A DNA stretch of 64,000 bases from Skeletonema tropicum (GCA_037178625.1 CM074140.1:124001-188000); one strand, 5' to 3'. Positions 34,601 through 44,367 are shown, numbered from the stretch's first letter. The notes: generated by a model from the sequence alone, not told the origin. A program made the numbers and translations.

Positions 34601-36200
34601 CCTCACGCACACCCAATGGATTTGCAGGAACCTCACCAAACACCACAAAACCAAAGGCACGAAGGTCCTGGCTTCGAGAGAACAAATCCAGAAAGAGATA
34701 GAGCACCAACTTAGTTTAGGAACTGACGGCCTGCCGGAAGAAGCTAGATGTCTGCTGGAAATCCAACCGGAGGAACTTTTTGCCAAGAGCACTGAGCAAC
34801 AACAGTATTGGTTGAATGCGGCGGTGGCGAGTAGAGAAGCGGCCGGAGACCTCACGGGAGGTAGACTGGACAATGAAAATCCGTCGATGGCTCAACCAAG
34901 GACCGCTCCACAGGAAACAGACGTGACAGCAGCCACTAGCACCGACAAGACGACTGCCACGAAGGCTCCTTTGCGTTTTGCCCCTATCTTTCAGCAGCAA
35001 CTTCGGGCAGAAGCTCGGGCCTCCTCCACCCGGCAGAGGCCAAGGCTACCGCCAGACCTAGGGACGCAACGCACCGATTGTCTGGAGCTGCTACGACGTA
35101 ATACGGATGAAGAGACAAGGACATTCTCCCCAAGGGACCTCTTCAGAGCGGTCCCCGAGACTTTCACCCTTGACATGGCAGGAGGAGATAAGGTTCACCG
35201 GGAAGCAATGCTCTCACTGCGACCACCACAATGGCTAAACGACGAAATCATCAACAGTTTCCTCCGCAGGGTTCTCTTTCCAAAGGTGAACTCCCAACGG
35301 GTCTACTTCTTCACCTCCTTCTTCATGTCAGCACTCCTTCAGACTGGGACAGACGGGCAATCAATACCCATCTACAACTACAACAATGTGCGCTCCTGGG
35401 GCAATACGTTGAGACGGAAGAACGGGATCTTGGGGGTGCGGGAGATATACGTGCCGATTAACCGGGGTAATCGCCATTGGTTGCTCCTCAGAGCCGACAC
35501 CGTCCTCAAGGAGATTAAACTGTGGGATTCCCAGGGCAGGAAGGAGTATAACCAGCGGTACCTAAGGGCTATGCTGCAGTATCTCAAGGATAAGTATCGA
35601 GAAATACATGGGGAGGCGAACGCTGATTGGGACAACTCTTGGCGACTCATCGATGACTCAATGAACTCTCCACGGCAGACCAACGGATATGATTGTGGTC
35701 TCTTTGTCCTCGTCAACGCAACCCTACTGGCACAAAACATCCCTCTGTGCGAGAATTCCTACAACCAGGCGGACTTCCTCCTCAAAGAGACTAGGATGAG
35801 GATCGCAATGTTGCTGTGGTCTAGCAGCAGGAATCAACCAAGAGCTCCTGCCGCAGCAAGACTGCCTAGCCGATCGAATTCAACGGGTGGCAAGCGCAAG
35901 AGTGGTCACCTCGCAGCGGGCAAGCCTATCCCCAAGCCGGTCAGGGTAAAGACGGCTGGCTCAGGTTCATCGTGCAAGGAGCGCAATAAACGACGGAGAA
36001 AGGACAAGCGGATTATCCCAGGCGGCCCCAAAACTAGAGGTAAAGTCCACGGGGACGACCCAACTCCAATGCAGCAGACAGAGTCCCTCCTTAATCAGAA
36101 AAGGAGCGCTGCATCGCTCGCTGTTGGGGATTCAACACTTCAGGCCACTACCCAACGACACGCACCTCCCAAGCGGAAGAAACGGAAGCTGCCAACCTGA
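31677..36200 (+). CDS. Zn2Cys6-like / RNase H / CCHC / Ulp1-type protease polyprotein, 1507 residues
   Basis: Intronless, 4.5 kb. Residues 3-32 form C-x2-C-x6-C-x8-C-x2-C-x6-C, the spacing of fungal-type binuclear zinc clusters. Residues ~35-560 are unrecognised. Residues ~583-735 form a type I RNase H: D588 (TDGS), E632, D661 (CDN), H704/H708 (HVKAH), D729-D730 (ICDDRAK). C846, C849, H857, C861 form a zinc knuckle often found behind retroelement RNase H domains. Residues ~1185-1365 resemble a C48 (Ulp1/SENP) cysteine protease: a PPQWLNDEIIN entry motif, H1267 (RHW), D1284 (LWDSQG), Q1334 and C1340 (NGYDCG). The tail is basic and ends RKKRKLP-like, probably a nuclear signal. No reverse transcriptase YxDD-type motif was found. 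It is most likely encoded by an unusual transposable element, or a domesticated derivative; all catalytic residues look intact. Confidence 0.85.
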   Translation: MACVECRRAKVACVKPLGSDRCHRCLKKSLSCNDHTSQQGRRTDLLKHDSLPPKRIQRSSPLRHIESPGDKSDVNAQQEKFEVLDDVFCQGTRGVWSIRNDNSLEHQVISSRMALDKEGISRYLICTCVNHLPQGCSGCFCVFRRKMSNSWYLGVVESFFYLNHDGLDKIHLLRWTGKLAAIGSPAFYTAQSWDEMSPHFQRETFHLYEIDLFFINKVSGITFPNKTISDDTRSANDGGIQCSPFGPDQVPYRVPVQRLKNMNLNLLSLSTSPTKPFFIKNGLKDTLRQRTRTKLKRKVPHPPQQSELSKLWMKPTPRLPTQESKVCAIFLTNPDGTSLEPDDLRMEDDASNLFFFPSPSSSGGCQEFYGISPNDYGIVLQKINGISRQEAKQVLIQYCKATHTLFNSSSFTTGHSYTKIFVDDAPSSTISSAENTTTHYLPRRQVTCHILPSRSCYEMIPLSASVVDPNLHGHNVTPSIIQRIILALGKNGLFNVRNRSPHRNFLSFIGQRSVVAPATILEYDNGSVRLMQRGPPLVAAPGHTVFASFWERLFSKGGTWMWQDLAGQEDPAWIVEAIHRGSLFCCTDGSYIKEISVDVCGAAWIMYCEETGKSLQGDFTERSKWAGSYRGEQLGMLAIHILLLTAEEHYEILSNANIFCDNLGTIHTFSTKYARIAAAAKNNDILRVLRKIQSRSKLVHRLSHVKAHQDDIVGYEALSIEAQLNVICDDRAKRALRRAVNTTAAHPATLSLPLESAVVIIGNEKQTADMAKELRYYIGKERAKQFYSDEGLMSPSIFDTVAWEPLRDLLGRRPQMFRLWYAKQCSGFCGTGQMITRWDKEASALCPNCGCYETADHLNRCTSDIRRGLLSDCIENLLDWMRDHHTHPDLMIWIPRFIAAQGKRLFVDLPDKYGDSMSQETRQVGNSLDRIGWRHFTEGKVSVGLLQLQQNYLLGMRLRLTIDSWTKGFLDQLLSLTHTQWICRNLTKHHKTKGTKVLASREQIQKEIEHQLSLGTDGLPEEARCLLEIQPEELFAKSTEQQQYWLNAAVASREAAGDLTGGRLDNENPSMAQPRTAPQETDVTAATSTDKTTATKAPLRFAPIFQQQLRAEARASSTRQRPRLPPDLGTQRTDCLELLRRNTDEETRTFSPRDLFRAVPETFTLDMAGGDKVHREAMLSLRPPQWLNDEIINSFLRRVLFPKVNSQRVYFFTSFFMSALLQTGTDGQSIPIYNYNNVRSWGNTLRRKNGILGVREIYVPINRGNRHWLLLRADTVLKEIKLWDSQGRKEYNQRYLRAMLQYLKDKYREIHGEANADWDNSWRLIDDSMNSPRQTNGYDCGLFVLVNATLLAQNIPLCENSYNQADFLLKETRMRIAMLLWSSSRNQPRAPAAARLPSRSNSTGGKRKSGHLAAGKPIPKPVRVKTAGSGSSCKERNKRRRKDKRIIPGGPKTRGKVHGDDPTPMQQTESLLNQKRSAASLAVGDSTLQATTQRHAPPKRKKRKLPT

Positions 36201-36418
36201 GGCCACATGCAGGCTATTTCCCTTCGTGTTAGCAGATGCACTCTCACCTGGTTTCGAACGCTCCGGCGTTTATGAGGAGCACCCGGCTCCTACGGGGGCA
36301 CCCGTCTTGCTGTCTGGTAAGCCTTTCGGCAGTAAAAGACCGTACATTGTACCTAAGCAGGTCCAGATTATACTTGTGTAGATATCTAATCTGATTAATT
36401 TTGTATTTATTTATTTAG
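36201..36418. other. spacer after the polyprotein
   Basis: Ends in a T-rich tract followed by TAG at 36416-36418, a plausible 3' splice site for the next frame. No separate gene is seen. Confidence 0.35.
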
Positions 36419-37142
36419 AAGTGAATACACTGTTGCTCAACCCAATCCATCCGAGGGTGACATATCATCCTTTTGGTATTTCCGCCAACACATCAACTAC
36501 TGCTTTCTGCCAATAGCCTTGAAGGTCGTCAATAGCCTAACTCATGGCATCAAGATCTTCCCACAGTATGAATATTTCCACCTCACAGTATTGCTTCCAC
36601 ATTTGATGCCCAACCTTGGCAATCGGTGCGATTTGAACTTCTGCTTGTTTGCAATTCTGACGATTAATTTTGTGAACTGCATCCACACAGACACACGTGA
36701 CAAGATGCATGAGTCGGTGACTCAAGCTGCAATTGTAGCTCTCCGGGCTTTGTTAAACTGTGAAGTTATCTCTGGAGCTAAACGTCGACAAGTGTCATCA
36801 TCTCTACATCATGTCGAAAGGTATGGGATCTGCACACCCACCACCTGTGGCTATCAGATAATTCGAGAGAAGGAAGCAGAGAGTGTAGAGGTTATCCATT
36901 TCTTTTGTAACTTCGGCTTGGGTACTTGTCATCGGATTGAAAATTATTGGTTTCACACTTTCCTTCCAGCTTTGTTCTCCCATTATACCTCTGCCGCATT
37001 GTATGTTTCCAATGACAAAGTGTATGCAGAATATGAAGGCATTGATATCTTAGCTTGGGGACTTGGTGAGGTCAAAGAAAGGGGATCGTACCAACCCGTT
37101 GTTGATGGAAGGAGAGTCAGACGAAGTAGATGGAATAGATAG
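36419..37142 (+). CDS. hypothetical protein, 3' exon (about 241 residues), 5' part not found
   Basis: The frame is open from 36399 to the TAG at 37140. It lacks a well-placed ATG but begins at a good acceptor (T-rich tract then TTTAG). I therefore read it as the last exon of a spliced gene whose 5' exon I could not place; the first internal ATG is at about 36604. Visible motifs are SFWYFRQHINYC, NCIHTDTRDKMHES and a basic C-terminus (RRVRRSRW). A His-Thr-Asp triplet also occurs in the 60918-62147 frame after a similarly spaced hydrophobic helix, so the two may be distant relatives. Function unknown; a link to 2-oxoglutarate oxygenases (HxD...H) is speculation. Confidence 0.45.
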
Positions 37143-37383
37143 TCATAAGAAACATTTACTATTCACTATTTCTGGCTACTTTTTCCATGCTATGGCTTTT
37201 GTAATGAACTAATGTAATTGATGACCATCAAGCATGTAATGTATGCGGAGAAGTTATTTCCACATGTGGCCCCGTCTTACCTCGGCGAAGTCAACGTGCA
37301 TGATCCTCTCTTGTCCTCGGTGAAGTCCACACATAAAGCAAATCACTAGAGTGTAATAAGAGTAACAAACTTAAATCTTACAT

Positions 37384-37911
37384 TCAATATTTGCTATTAC
37401 CTGATACTTTCACTCTTCCAGGGCCTACATGCTTGGAGCTGGTAATAGAAACAAATGGCATCTTCTTGGTGTTGGTCGAGGAAGACTTTGCATCAGTACT
37501 CTCAGCCAGCAAAGCAGTAGAAGAAGAAGAAGGGTCTCCTTTTTTCTTACTCTGAATCCGATTGTGCACAGAGTCTATGATTGACTTGAATTGTGCTTCG
37601 GCCCATCTTGACATTTCTGGATCTCTTTCTTGGTCAAGTAGACTCACCAGTTCATTGAACGGAGGATAGAGAGCTTCTCGATGACTGCTACAATCTCCTG
37701 TAATCACAGACTCCACATCATTTGCACTCACTCGATTAGCATCATCCAGAATTTTCTCAAATGCTGGGGTACTGCAACTGTGACGGATACTTTGGATTGA
37801 CTCGAGCGGAATAGTATCATCTCTGAGTAAATCATCCAACTTCTGAGATGATTCTGAATGTTGAGTTGTGGAAAAGAGACCATCAAATTGTTCCCCAAAA
37901 TCCTTCAACAT
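37384..37911 (-). CDS. hypothetical protein, 175 residues
   Basis: ATG at 37911 opens a frame of ordinary composition: an acidic helical N-terminal half (FGEQFDGLFS, LDDLLRDD), a central segment LVSLLDQERDPEMSRWAEA, and a Ser/Lys-rich tail. No domain recognised. The 0.76-kb repeat begins 28 bp upstream of the start, so the gene may be truncated at its 5' end by that repeat, or may be a fragment. Confidence 0.4.
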   Translation of the reverse strand: MLKDFGEQFDGLFSTTQHSESSQKLDDLLRDDTIPLESIQSIRHSCSTPAFEKILDDANRVSANDVESVITGDCSSHREALYPPFNELVSLLDQERDPEMSRWAEAQFKSIIDSVHNRIQSKKKGDPSSSSTALLAESTDAKSSSTNTKKMPFVSITSSKHVGPGRVKVSGNSKY

Positions 37912-37938
37912 AACCTTGATGGAAGCGGCGGATAATTA

Positions 37939-38697
37939 GTTTCTCCAAACTGTTGCCATCACTCAATTTAAATATCGAATTGCCATTTTCTTACTCTTCA
38001 TTATCGGCATATCAAATAGTTTAACAGTCCACTTCTCTTTGAGCGCACGTTTGCTGGTTGCTTCGTCCAGAATGTACTCATGGCGTGCATTGTTATTGCA
38101 AGTCGCCCACATTGATCGTCTAATGGCAAGTCTGATCTCGTCGAGCCTCGTGTATCTTTCTAAATGAACAAAGAGATCACACTCAAGACTTCTGAAGATT
38201 AGTAATTGTGTTGTCGCCTGCACAAGCTCGATAATGTTATAATGTTATCGGCTGATGAAGTTGGCAACTTGATCTGCATTATCAGCAGTGTTTGGGCGTT
38301 GATTCTTCAGTACTATATGAGACTATATCGCGACGGGGATGATATTTTGACAGGCTATCTTACTCGTATTTCTGCCGCCAAAACCTGCTGATCAAGGCAG
38401 AGATCACGAAATCATGACTTACTACATTAATAGGACGTCGTCTACCGAGTTGAGAGCACAACACATGTATGAAGACTCGCCATACTCCATTGATGTTGTT
38501 ATGTGGTTGTCGCTGGAGGTGACGTTGATGTGTGCTTCAGAATTTTTATCTCCTTCGCTCACTTTTTATGTTCCAGGATATCCCTAAAGGTTCAATCACA
38601 TCTAAACATATATTAGAACTCAATTAGTGCATAGGGATATGACAGATGTCAATGTGGTATGTGTAGTAGGCGCCGGAATTTGGCCATGGTTGGCATC
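37939..38697 (+). repeat. ~0.76-kb dispersed repeat, copy 2
   Basis: Direct copy of 9593-10360. On the minus strand an 86-codon frame (37963-38223) remains open, containing ERYTRLDEIRLAIRR, ILDEATSKRAL and a Lys-rich end. It may be a remnant of an element-encoded protein, but no family is recognised. The 2-base difference that breaks this frame in the 9.6-kb copy shows that at least one copy is degenerate. Confidence 0.8.
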
Positions 38698-38744
38698 TTT
38701 TTTTTGTGTGGAGTGATCTAAATAATGAGAGGAGCTAAGTCGTT

Positions 38745-38774
38745 CGGTCGGTCGGTCGGTCGGTCGGTCGGTCG
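38745..38774 (+). repeat. (GGTC)n microsatellite
   Basis: Seven consecutive GGTC units. No gene nearby. Confidence 0.95.
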
Positions 38775-38870
38775 TTCTGTCCGGGCCCTTTGGCGTGTCC
38801 TTTGGCCTTCACGGGCATTTTCGATCGACTCTTTCTTTGATTGGCTTGATTTGACCCCTTGCCCCCCCCG

Positions 38871-39090
38871 TTTTTAGAATTTTCGATTGACTCTTTCTTT
38901 GATTGGCTTAGATTTGATTGTTCAGGGGGGGACACCCCCCCTTGCCCCCCGTTTTTAGAATTTTCGATTGACTCTTTCTTTGATTGGCTTAGATTTGATT
39001 GTTCAGGGGGGACACCCCCCTTGCCCCCCGTTTTTAGAATTTTCGATTGACTCTTTCTTTGATTGGCTTAGATTTGATTGTTCGGGGGGG
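38871..39090 (+). repeat. ~80-bp tandem repeat with G/C runs
   Basis: Repeat starts (TTTTTAGAATTTTCGATTGA) fall at 38871, 38952 and 39031, giving periods of 81 and 79 bp. A partial degenerate unit begins near 38815. Each unit contains a CTTTCTTTGATTGGCTTAGA block and a GGGG...CCCC spacer able to pair, whose length varies between units. Confidence 0.9.
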
Positions 39091-39241
39091 GAGGTACTCA
39101 TTGCGGCTCCTTCTTAACCGTGTGATGAATACTGCTATGTATATAAGTAGACACAATCAATATCGTAGTAGATAGCCGGTGCCTCCTCTCTTATTTAGAA
39201 AACCCGCGCAGCGGCTAGACGAGCGTCAGCGAGGCTAGTGA

Positions 39242-42039
39242 GTGATGAGTTGAGGGAAATCGGCTATTTTTCATGGACTCATTACGCCATCGTACCAAAC
39301 CTACGTAGGAATTCGGAACTTGAATGAAAGTCCGCAATCTCGTGAAGACAGCTGTACAATTTAAGGTTTTTTAGGGTTTAACCTTAAGTTATTTTCTATC
39401 TCTCTAGAGAGGTTATTGAATTAGAATATGTAAAAGCCCCACTATTTCAAGACGCGGTAGGACTCATAGACCCAGACTATCCTTAAATTTCAAGTAAAGA
39501 ATTTCTAAGCGAATAAGTGACAAAGAGTTAAAAGCGAAAAGGTTTGGTAAAAGCCTCGTTATTGCAAGACGCGGTAGGACTCGAGGAATTGACAGAAGTA
39601 AATACCGTAAAAGAGGTTCAACCAAGACCATCTCTATGTATGTAACAGAAATTTTAAAGTTCAAGTACGTCTGTTTGGCCCGAGGCGACATTATCTAAGT
39701 AAGACTGGTCCAATAAAAAGTGGCAGTTACTATTTTAGTCGAACTATGAGAAAAGATTTACAGACGGTCAACTCACAAAGGGTCAAGAAGGATTGGCGTT
39801 GGAGGCATAAGCGCTAAGTGATAACGAACATGTGCTGCAGTAGCTACTTATACATATTATTTCCCATCTCTAGAGAACAATAAGTATTGTAATTTCCGAA
39901 GTTCAACATCGTACACATACAAGTAGCCACGCCAATAATAATATAACAGAAATTTTAAAGTACGTCTGATTAGCCCTCTAGGGGTTTCGCCATCGCTTCA
40001 AAGGTACATAGCTGAACTCTCTCCAATAGAGTCAATACATATCGTACTTGTTACTCTCTCATTAAACGAAGTAGAAGATGACGGGGCAGCATACCTCCTT
40101 TACTTCCGATGAAGAGATTGATGAAAGTCACTTCATCAATTATGGGTTTCCTCCGAGTCCAAGTTTTGCACCACTTTCGTCACCCAAACGAAACCAGTCG
40201 ACGCATGCGAAGTATGACGATAATGAAATCCCGGTGGATGGGATGTGCTTCTCCTCTTTGTCTTTTGATTGGGATGTAGGTGTATGTGTAGCTGAAGAAG
40301 AAGCCCAGCCCTCAGTAGCCCATTTCTCACTGCATCAGTCAGCATCATCAGCAAACCGTGCACCAGATACTCAACCTCTCCTCCCTAACAATGATACATG
40401 CTCTCCTGTAGCATCTTCTTCGTGTGATTGGCAGATACAGCAGCCGTTCACGATGCAGCGAACTTATCCTTCGTACTCGGCAAAGCCTCCGCCTATTGTA
40501 TCCAAGGCTCCTCATGAGTTTCTTTCTGCTGTACAACGATCCACATGCAGCACACCAACGAGCAATGATAGCGCCCATCTCCCGTGCAATGGTACTGTTG
40601 TCACTGATCCAACTCTGAACACCCCTGACAACGAGTCCGCCGAATACTATTCAAAAATGCTTCAGGCCACAGCGGATCGCGTCTCCGAGCAGCAACAAGT
40701 TTCAGCTTCGGCGTGCGTACCAGATGCTGAAGCAGTAGAGCTTTACTCGGTCGATGTGGCTTCGCCTGCTGCTCCTCCGAGGACTAATATTGCGTGCGAC
40801 TCTCCTGAGTTCGAGTTCTTCTACGATGAGCAGCCTGATCAGGTGCAAAGTGTTGAATATGGTTCTCCGTTGAAAGAAGATGTGCGAGACTTCAACCTTG
40901 ATCTTGATGCCATTACCAGTGATGCTGAAGGCAATATAGGTCAAGACTTACTTCAAGATCAAGATCATCATCCTACGAAGCTATCGGTACCCTTTGATCA
41001 ACATTTTTTGGACCCTGTGTATAACTTTCTTCGATCTTCGTGTTTGGAAGTGTTTGTTTGCGGAATGGAGCACAAGGCTTCCGGTTCTGGAAAGCGTGGA
41101 TGTGGAGCCAAGCCTCGTAAAGAGGGTCAGATTGGCATAAGATGTGCCTATTGTAAGGACATTCCTAAAGGGAAAAGAGCCAATCAGGCTGTATCGTACC
41201 CTTCGAAGACCTTACATATCTTCGAGTCTGTGAGGAATTATCAACGAATTCACTTCGAGGCTTGTGAATACATTCCTACGGAGCTCAAAATGATGCATAG
41301 AAAGTTGGTGTCAAACAAATCTGCCAGGAAGGTCCAACTAAAGTACATCAAGGCCTACTTTGCAGAGGCAGCTTGTGAGATTGGCATGGTAGAGACACCC
41401 AATGGTCTCTTCTTCGGCGCACGTCCCAATACAAGTGGAAAGCCCTCAGAGAAACTTCGAGCAATCATGACCTTTGCACAGAATCCATCCGCACTCAAAG
41501 ATCGACAACTGCAGGACCTCTTGTTTCCCAAGATGGATGAACGAGTAGAGAAATCAAAGTTTTCTCATCTTGCCTCGGCAAAGACCCGTCAGGTGATCAA
41601 CAATTGCCGACGGGAACAGGCAGCCTTTGTGTATCCATCCGATTTTCCCACTATTAGCGACTTCCGCTTCGTCCTATACCATCAGTTTGCTCCATGTAGA
41701 CCATCTACCAAAGCACTGAGACGACGTAAGATCAAGCCTGATAACTTGCACACTCTTTCAGGTCTCTGTTGCAAACACTGCGCCAAGGCTCATCCGGGGG
41801 AAGAGCATAGTGGGCTGTTCTTCCCACTTGATTTGGAGTCGCTCAGTGACTCTGCTTTCTTCAATAGCTTGACATCTCACATAGTTACTTGCCGTCATGT
41901 CCCACTTGTTACCAAGGAAGCGTTGGAAGAATTGCAGGATTTAGCTACAGAACACGGAGTTCTCACGAAGAGAGGTGCCAAGAGGATGTTCTTGAACAAA
42001 CTTTGGAACAGAATGTCAAATCACTACCCGGCTCATTAA
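39242..42039 (+). mobile_element. ORF A unit, copy 4 (no ORF B)
   Basis: Starts at the same GTGATGAGTTGAG end as the 16- and 22-kb units and carries the same leader direct repeats. Its leader is longer (about 840 bp) because it contains insertions related to 14808-14925. Homology stops soon after the ORF A stop; the 3' region and ORF B are missing. It represents an older, independently diverged lineage. Confidence 0.75.
40078..42039 (+). CDS. ORF A copy 4: 653-residue protein with two CxxC...H...C motifs
   Basis: Intact frame with the same start context (MTGQHTS) and the same C-terminus (NRMSNHYPAH) as the other ORF A copies. It carries many substitutions and small in-frame indels in the N-terminal half, including loss of the poly-Ala run and an inserted ASPAAP segment, but conserved Cys and His positions in both motifs (IRCAYCKDIP...HFEACEYIP and LCCKHCAKAH...SHIVTCRHVP). 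All indels keep frame, so this copy was probably translated under selection after it separated from the 16/22-kb pair. No ORF B lies nearby. Confidence 0.85.
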   Translation: MTGQHTSFTSDEEIDESHFINYGFPPSPSFAPLSSPKRNQSTHAKYDDNEIPVDGMCFSSLSFDWDVGVCVAEEEAQPSVAHFSLHQSASSANRAPDTQPLLPNNDTCSPVASSSCDWQIQQPFTMQRTYPSYSAKPPPIVSKAPHEFLSAVQRSTCSTPTSNDSAHLPCNGTVVTDPTLNTPDNESAEYYSKMLQATADRVSEQQQVSASACVPDAEAVELYSVDVASPAAPPRTNIACDSPEFEFFYDEQPDQVQSVEYGSPLKEDVRDFNLDLDAITSDAEGNIGQDLLQDQDHHPTKLSVPFDQHFLDPVYNFLRSSCLEVFVCGMEHKASGSGKRGCGAKPRKEGQIGIRCAYCKDIPKGKRANQAVSYPSKTLHIFESVRNYQRIHFEACEYIPTELKMMHRKLVSNKSARKVQLKYIKAYFAEAACEIGMVETPNGLFFGARPNTSGKPSEKLRAIMTFAQNPSALKDRQLQDLLFPKMDERVEKSKFSHLASAKTRQVINNCRREQAAFVYPSDFPTISDFRFVLYHQFAPCRPSTKALRRRKIKPDNLHTLSGLCCKHCAKAHPGEEHSGLFFPLDLESLSDSAFFNSLTSHIVTCRHVPLVTKEALEELQDLATEHGVLTKRGAKRMFLNKLWNRMSNHYPAH

Positions 42040-43189
42040 GAGGGAGGTTTTGTTAAACAAGTATTTACTCATTTTGTTGAGCAATTAGGATACCATTATA
42101 AAGATAGAAGAATTGCATGAGCATGAGCATGAGCACGTGATAAATATCAAATATTTTAACACGTCCTAGGATAACCTGATTAGACAGCCCAACCAGAACT
42201 AGAAAGAACTACGTACGTCAATACATCCCGCCGGACTCTGAGGTGTTGTGGTACCTAGGAGAGACAACCCTCACCCGTGGATTTGACTGCGACGCTGTTT
42301 GGTTCTGCCCTCGGCGCTCGGCGTAGAAGACTCCAATAGCAATAGTCGGTTCAATGATGTTCAGGTAGCTATAACGCAACATTTACCTGATTTCCCACGT
42401 GATATGATATGAATGAAGATAGAATTGAGAGCATCTAGCTAGCTAGAGATGGCAGCATCACGGGAACCAGCTGGTAAGCAAAAGCAAGCAGCAAAAAGTG
42501 AGAGCTCCGTCCGAGCGAGAGCAGAGCAGCACATATACAAAGTTGAATCGCTCGAACTAATCCCCCCAATAAGAAATTTGGCTAGCCTGGCATTTGAGAA
42601 CTTACCCCCTTGTGTTAGCTAGTCATTATCTAGTGTAAATGATCAGGGGGGTTAGGTTTTGAGGGGGGATGGGCTAAATTGGGGGGGTTACTGTGTAAGT
42701 AGTTCGAGCGATCCCCTTCTTATGTACACTCTGCTCTGTTCAGCATCGCCAATTGACATGTAGCATGAAATTCAAAATAAAGGATACTACAATTTCTTGT
42801 TGAATAGCTACGGCAATCATTAAATTATCTTTCGTAACCTTTATTATTAGTGTCCATTTGTCATCTGTCTGAAAAACGTCATCTGTATGTCTGAAAAACA
42901 GCTGACATCAACCGGCCCTTCCCAGCACCAGCAGGCATTCACGGCAGCTGTGTCGCATCAACAGAAATTCTCATCGCAAAGTGCCGTGCCTTTTGGCCAC
43001 GCCGTCAGCAAAAATGAAGCACGAATAGCACGATCGAGCTCAGCAGCGAACCTGCTCAAGAATTAAAATTGTTCTTTCGTCGCTCTTTGCTGCAATGCTG
43101 CCGTGCATAAAACACAACTCCAATATTCTCACAATCATAAAATCCTCCTATTTTAAATACACTCCAACAACACAATAATAATAATCACC
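42040..43189. other. intergenic with a short inverted-repeat element
   Basis: An 11-bp exact inverted repeat (CGCTCGAACTA at 42549-42559, complement at 42710-42720) brackets about 170 bp with G- and C-runs, possibly a small MITE; no target duplication is clear. A stretch at 42256-42322 resembles 7067-7130. No gene is supported. The last ~100 bp upstream of 43190 are AT-rich, as expected for a promoter. Confidence 0.5.
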
Positions 43190-44367
43190 ATGAGAGCATC
43201 AATGCCATCCGCCACAGTGGCTTTCGCCATTTTCTCCGCCGCCACCTCATCATCATCGGTCTCGGCATTTCAATATTCGGCCATTTCATCATCTTCATCA
43301 TCGGCCAAACCGAAGGATGGCTCTCGTCAATCTTCCTCCTCAACATCTCACCTAGACGCCACCGCTTCCTCCAGCTTTTCGGAACTGGATAAATTACGTG
43401 CCAAGCGATTAAGTTTGAGGCGTCCAGCTGCATATGCAGCGCCCATCATCAATGATGCCCCCGATGCTGATGCCGATGATGATTCGCAGCAAGAACAGCC
43501 TCAGCAGGAGCAGGGGCAGGGGTTGGAATATCTCTACGACCAGAGACAGGAACGACACGAGGATGACTTTTTTCATGTGATTCTCATGCCTTCGTAAGTG
43601 AAAGTGCCGGCCATCATATCATATTATTGTAGTGATTGATTATTGTATTATAATCATTGATTGTATTTTCCATCCTGTCATTTTATTCGAATTCTCACAA
43701 CCATGCTCCTACCATGACCATACCATCTGAATCTGCTCCACCAACAACAAAAATACTTCTCTACAGAACATTCACCAAGAAGCAAGTGTCAATAGAACAC
43801 TCCACCACCACACTCCTCACCGCTCTCTCCACCACTCTTCTCACAACCACCACCAACAATAACAATAACAATAATCCACGAACACTTGGATTAACCTACG
43901 AAAAGGCACACAGTCTCTCACTATTCGCCAAACATCAGGGCTTCTCGGTCATTGGGACATGGACCCGTGAAGACTGTTTGTTGATTGGGGAGAGGTTGGT
44001 GAAGGAGGGGTTGGATTGTCGGGTGATTCCTTACAATAGTGCTAGTGCTAGTGCTCTTCCTTCTTCTTCTACTGGTTCTGGTTCTGGTACTGGGTCGCCC
44101 AACAACCACATCCCTCCTTTGCCTTTGGATGCGGCGGCTGCTTCTGCTGCGGCTGCGGCTGTTGATTCTTCATCGTCTTCGTCCGTTACGGTTAGTGTTA
44201 GGAGTGTTTCAATGAGCCTCCCAGATGATAATGTGGATGATGATGTGGGGAGTAACAGTAGCAATGTTGATGTTGTTGTGGCTGCTACTGCTGCTCCTGG
44301 TACTTCTTCATCACCATCTTCGTTTATCAGTAGTTCCGACTATTTACTCTCATTGAGTAGTTCTTAG
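43190..44367 (+). CDS. clpS: ClpS-like Clp protease adaptor, plastid-targeted, 2 exons
   Basis: ClpS delivers N-degron substrates to the Clp protease chaperone. Exons 43190-43593 and 43767-44367 join across a 173-bp GT-AG intron in matching phase (2/1), giving 334 residues. The N-terminus is a signal peptide ending at VSAFQY, an ASAFAP-type plastid site, then a Ser-rich transit region. The conserved core starts at the junction: FFHVILMPS|TFTKKQVS matches the ClpS first strand (VILxNDD position, here lacking the acidic pair). GLTYEKAHSLSLFAKHQG and LVKEGLDCRVIPYN match the later helix and last strand. The usual Asn-Asp-Asp is replaced by Met-Pro-Ser-Thr, so substrate recognition may differ. 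About 120 Ser/Ala/Gly-rich residues follow and are unusual for ClpS. Assignment is by pattern only. Confidence 0.65.

Noticed and set aside
31677..36200. Standard LTR or non-LTR retrotransposon
   Set aside because: No RT catalytic motif, no integrase or AP-endonuclease motif, and no long terminal repeats or poly-A tail could be seen around it.
36241..36310. Possible tRNA-like segment (TTCGAACG with GC-rich arms)
   Set aside because: No cloverleaf with acceptor stem and anticodon arm could be drawn.
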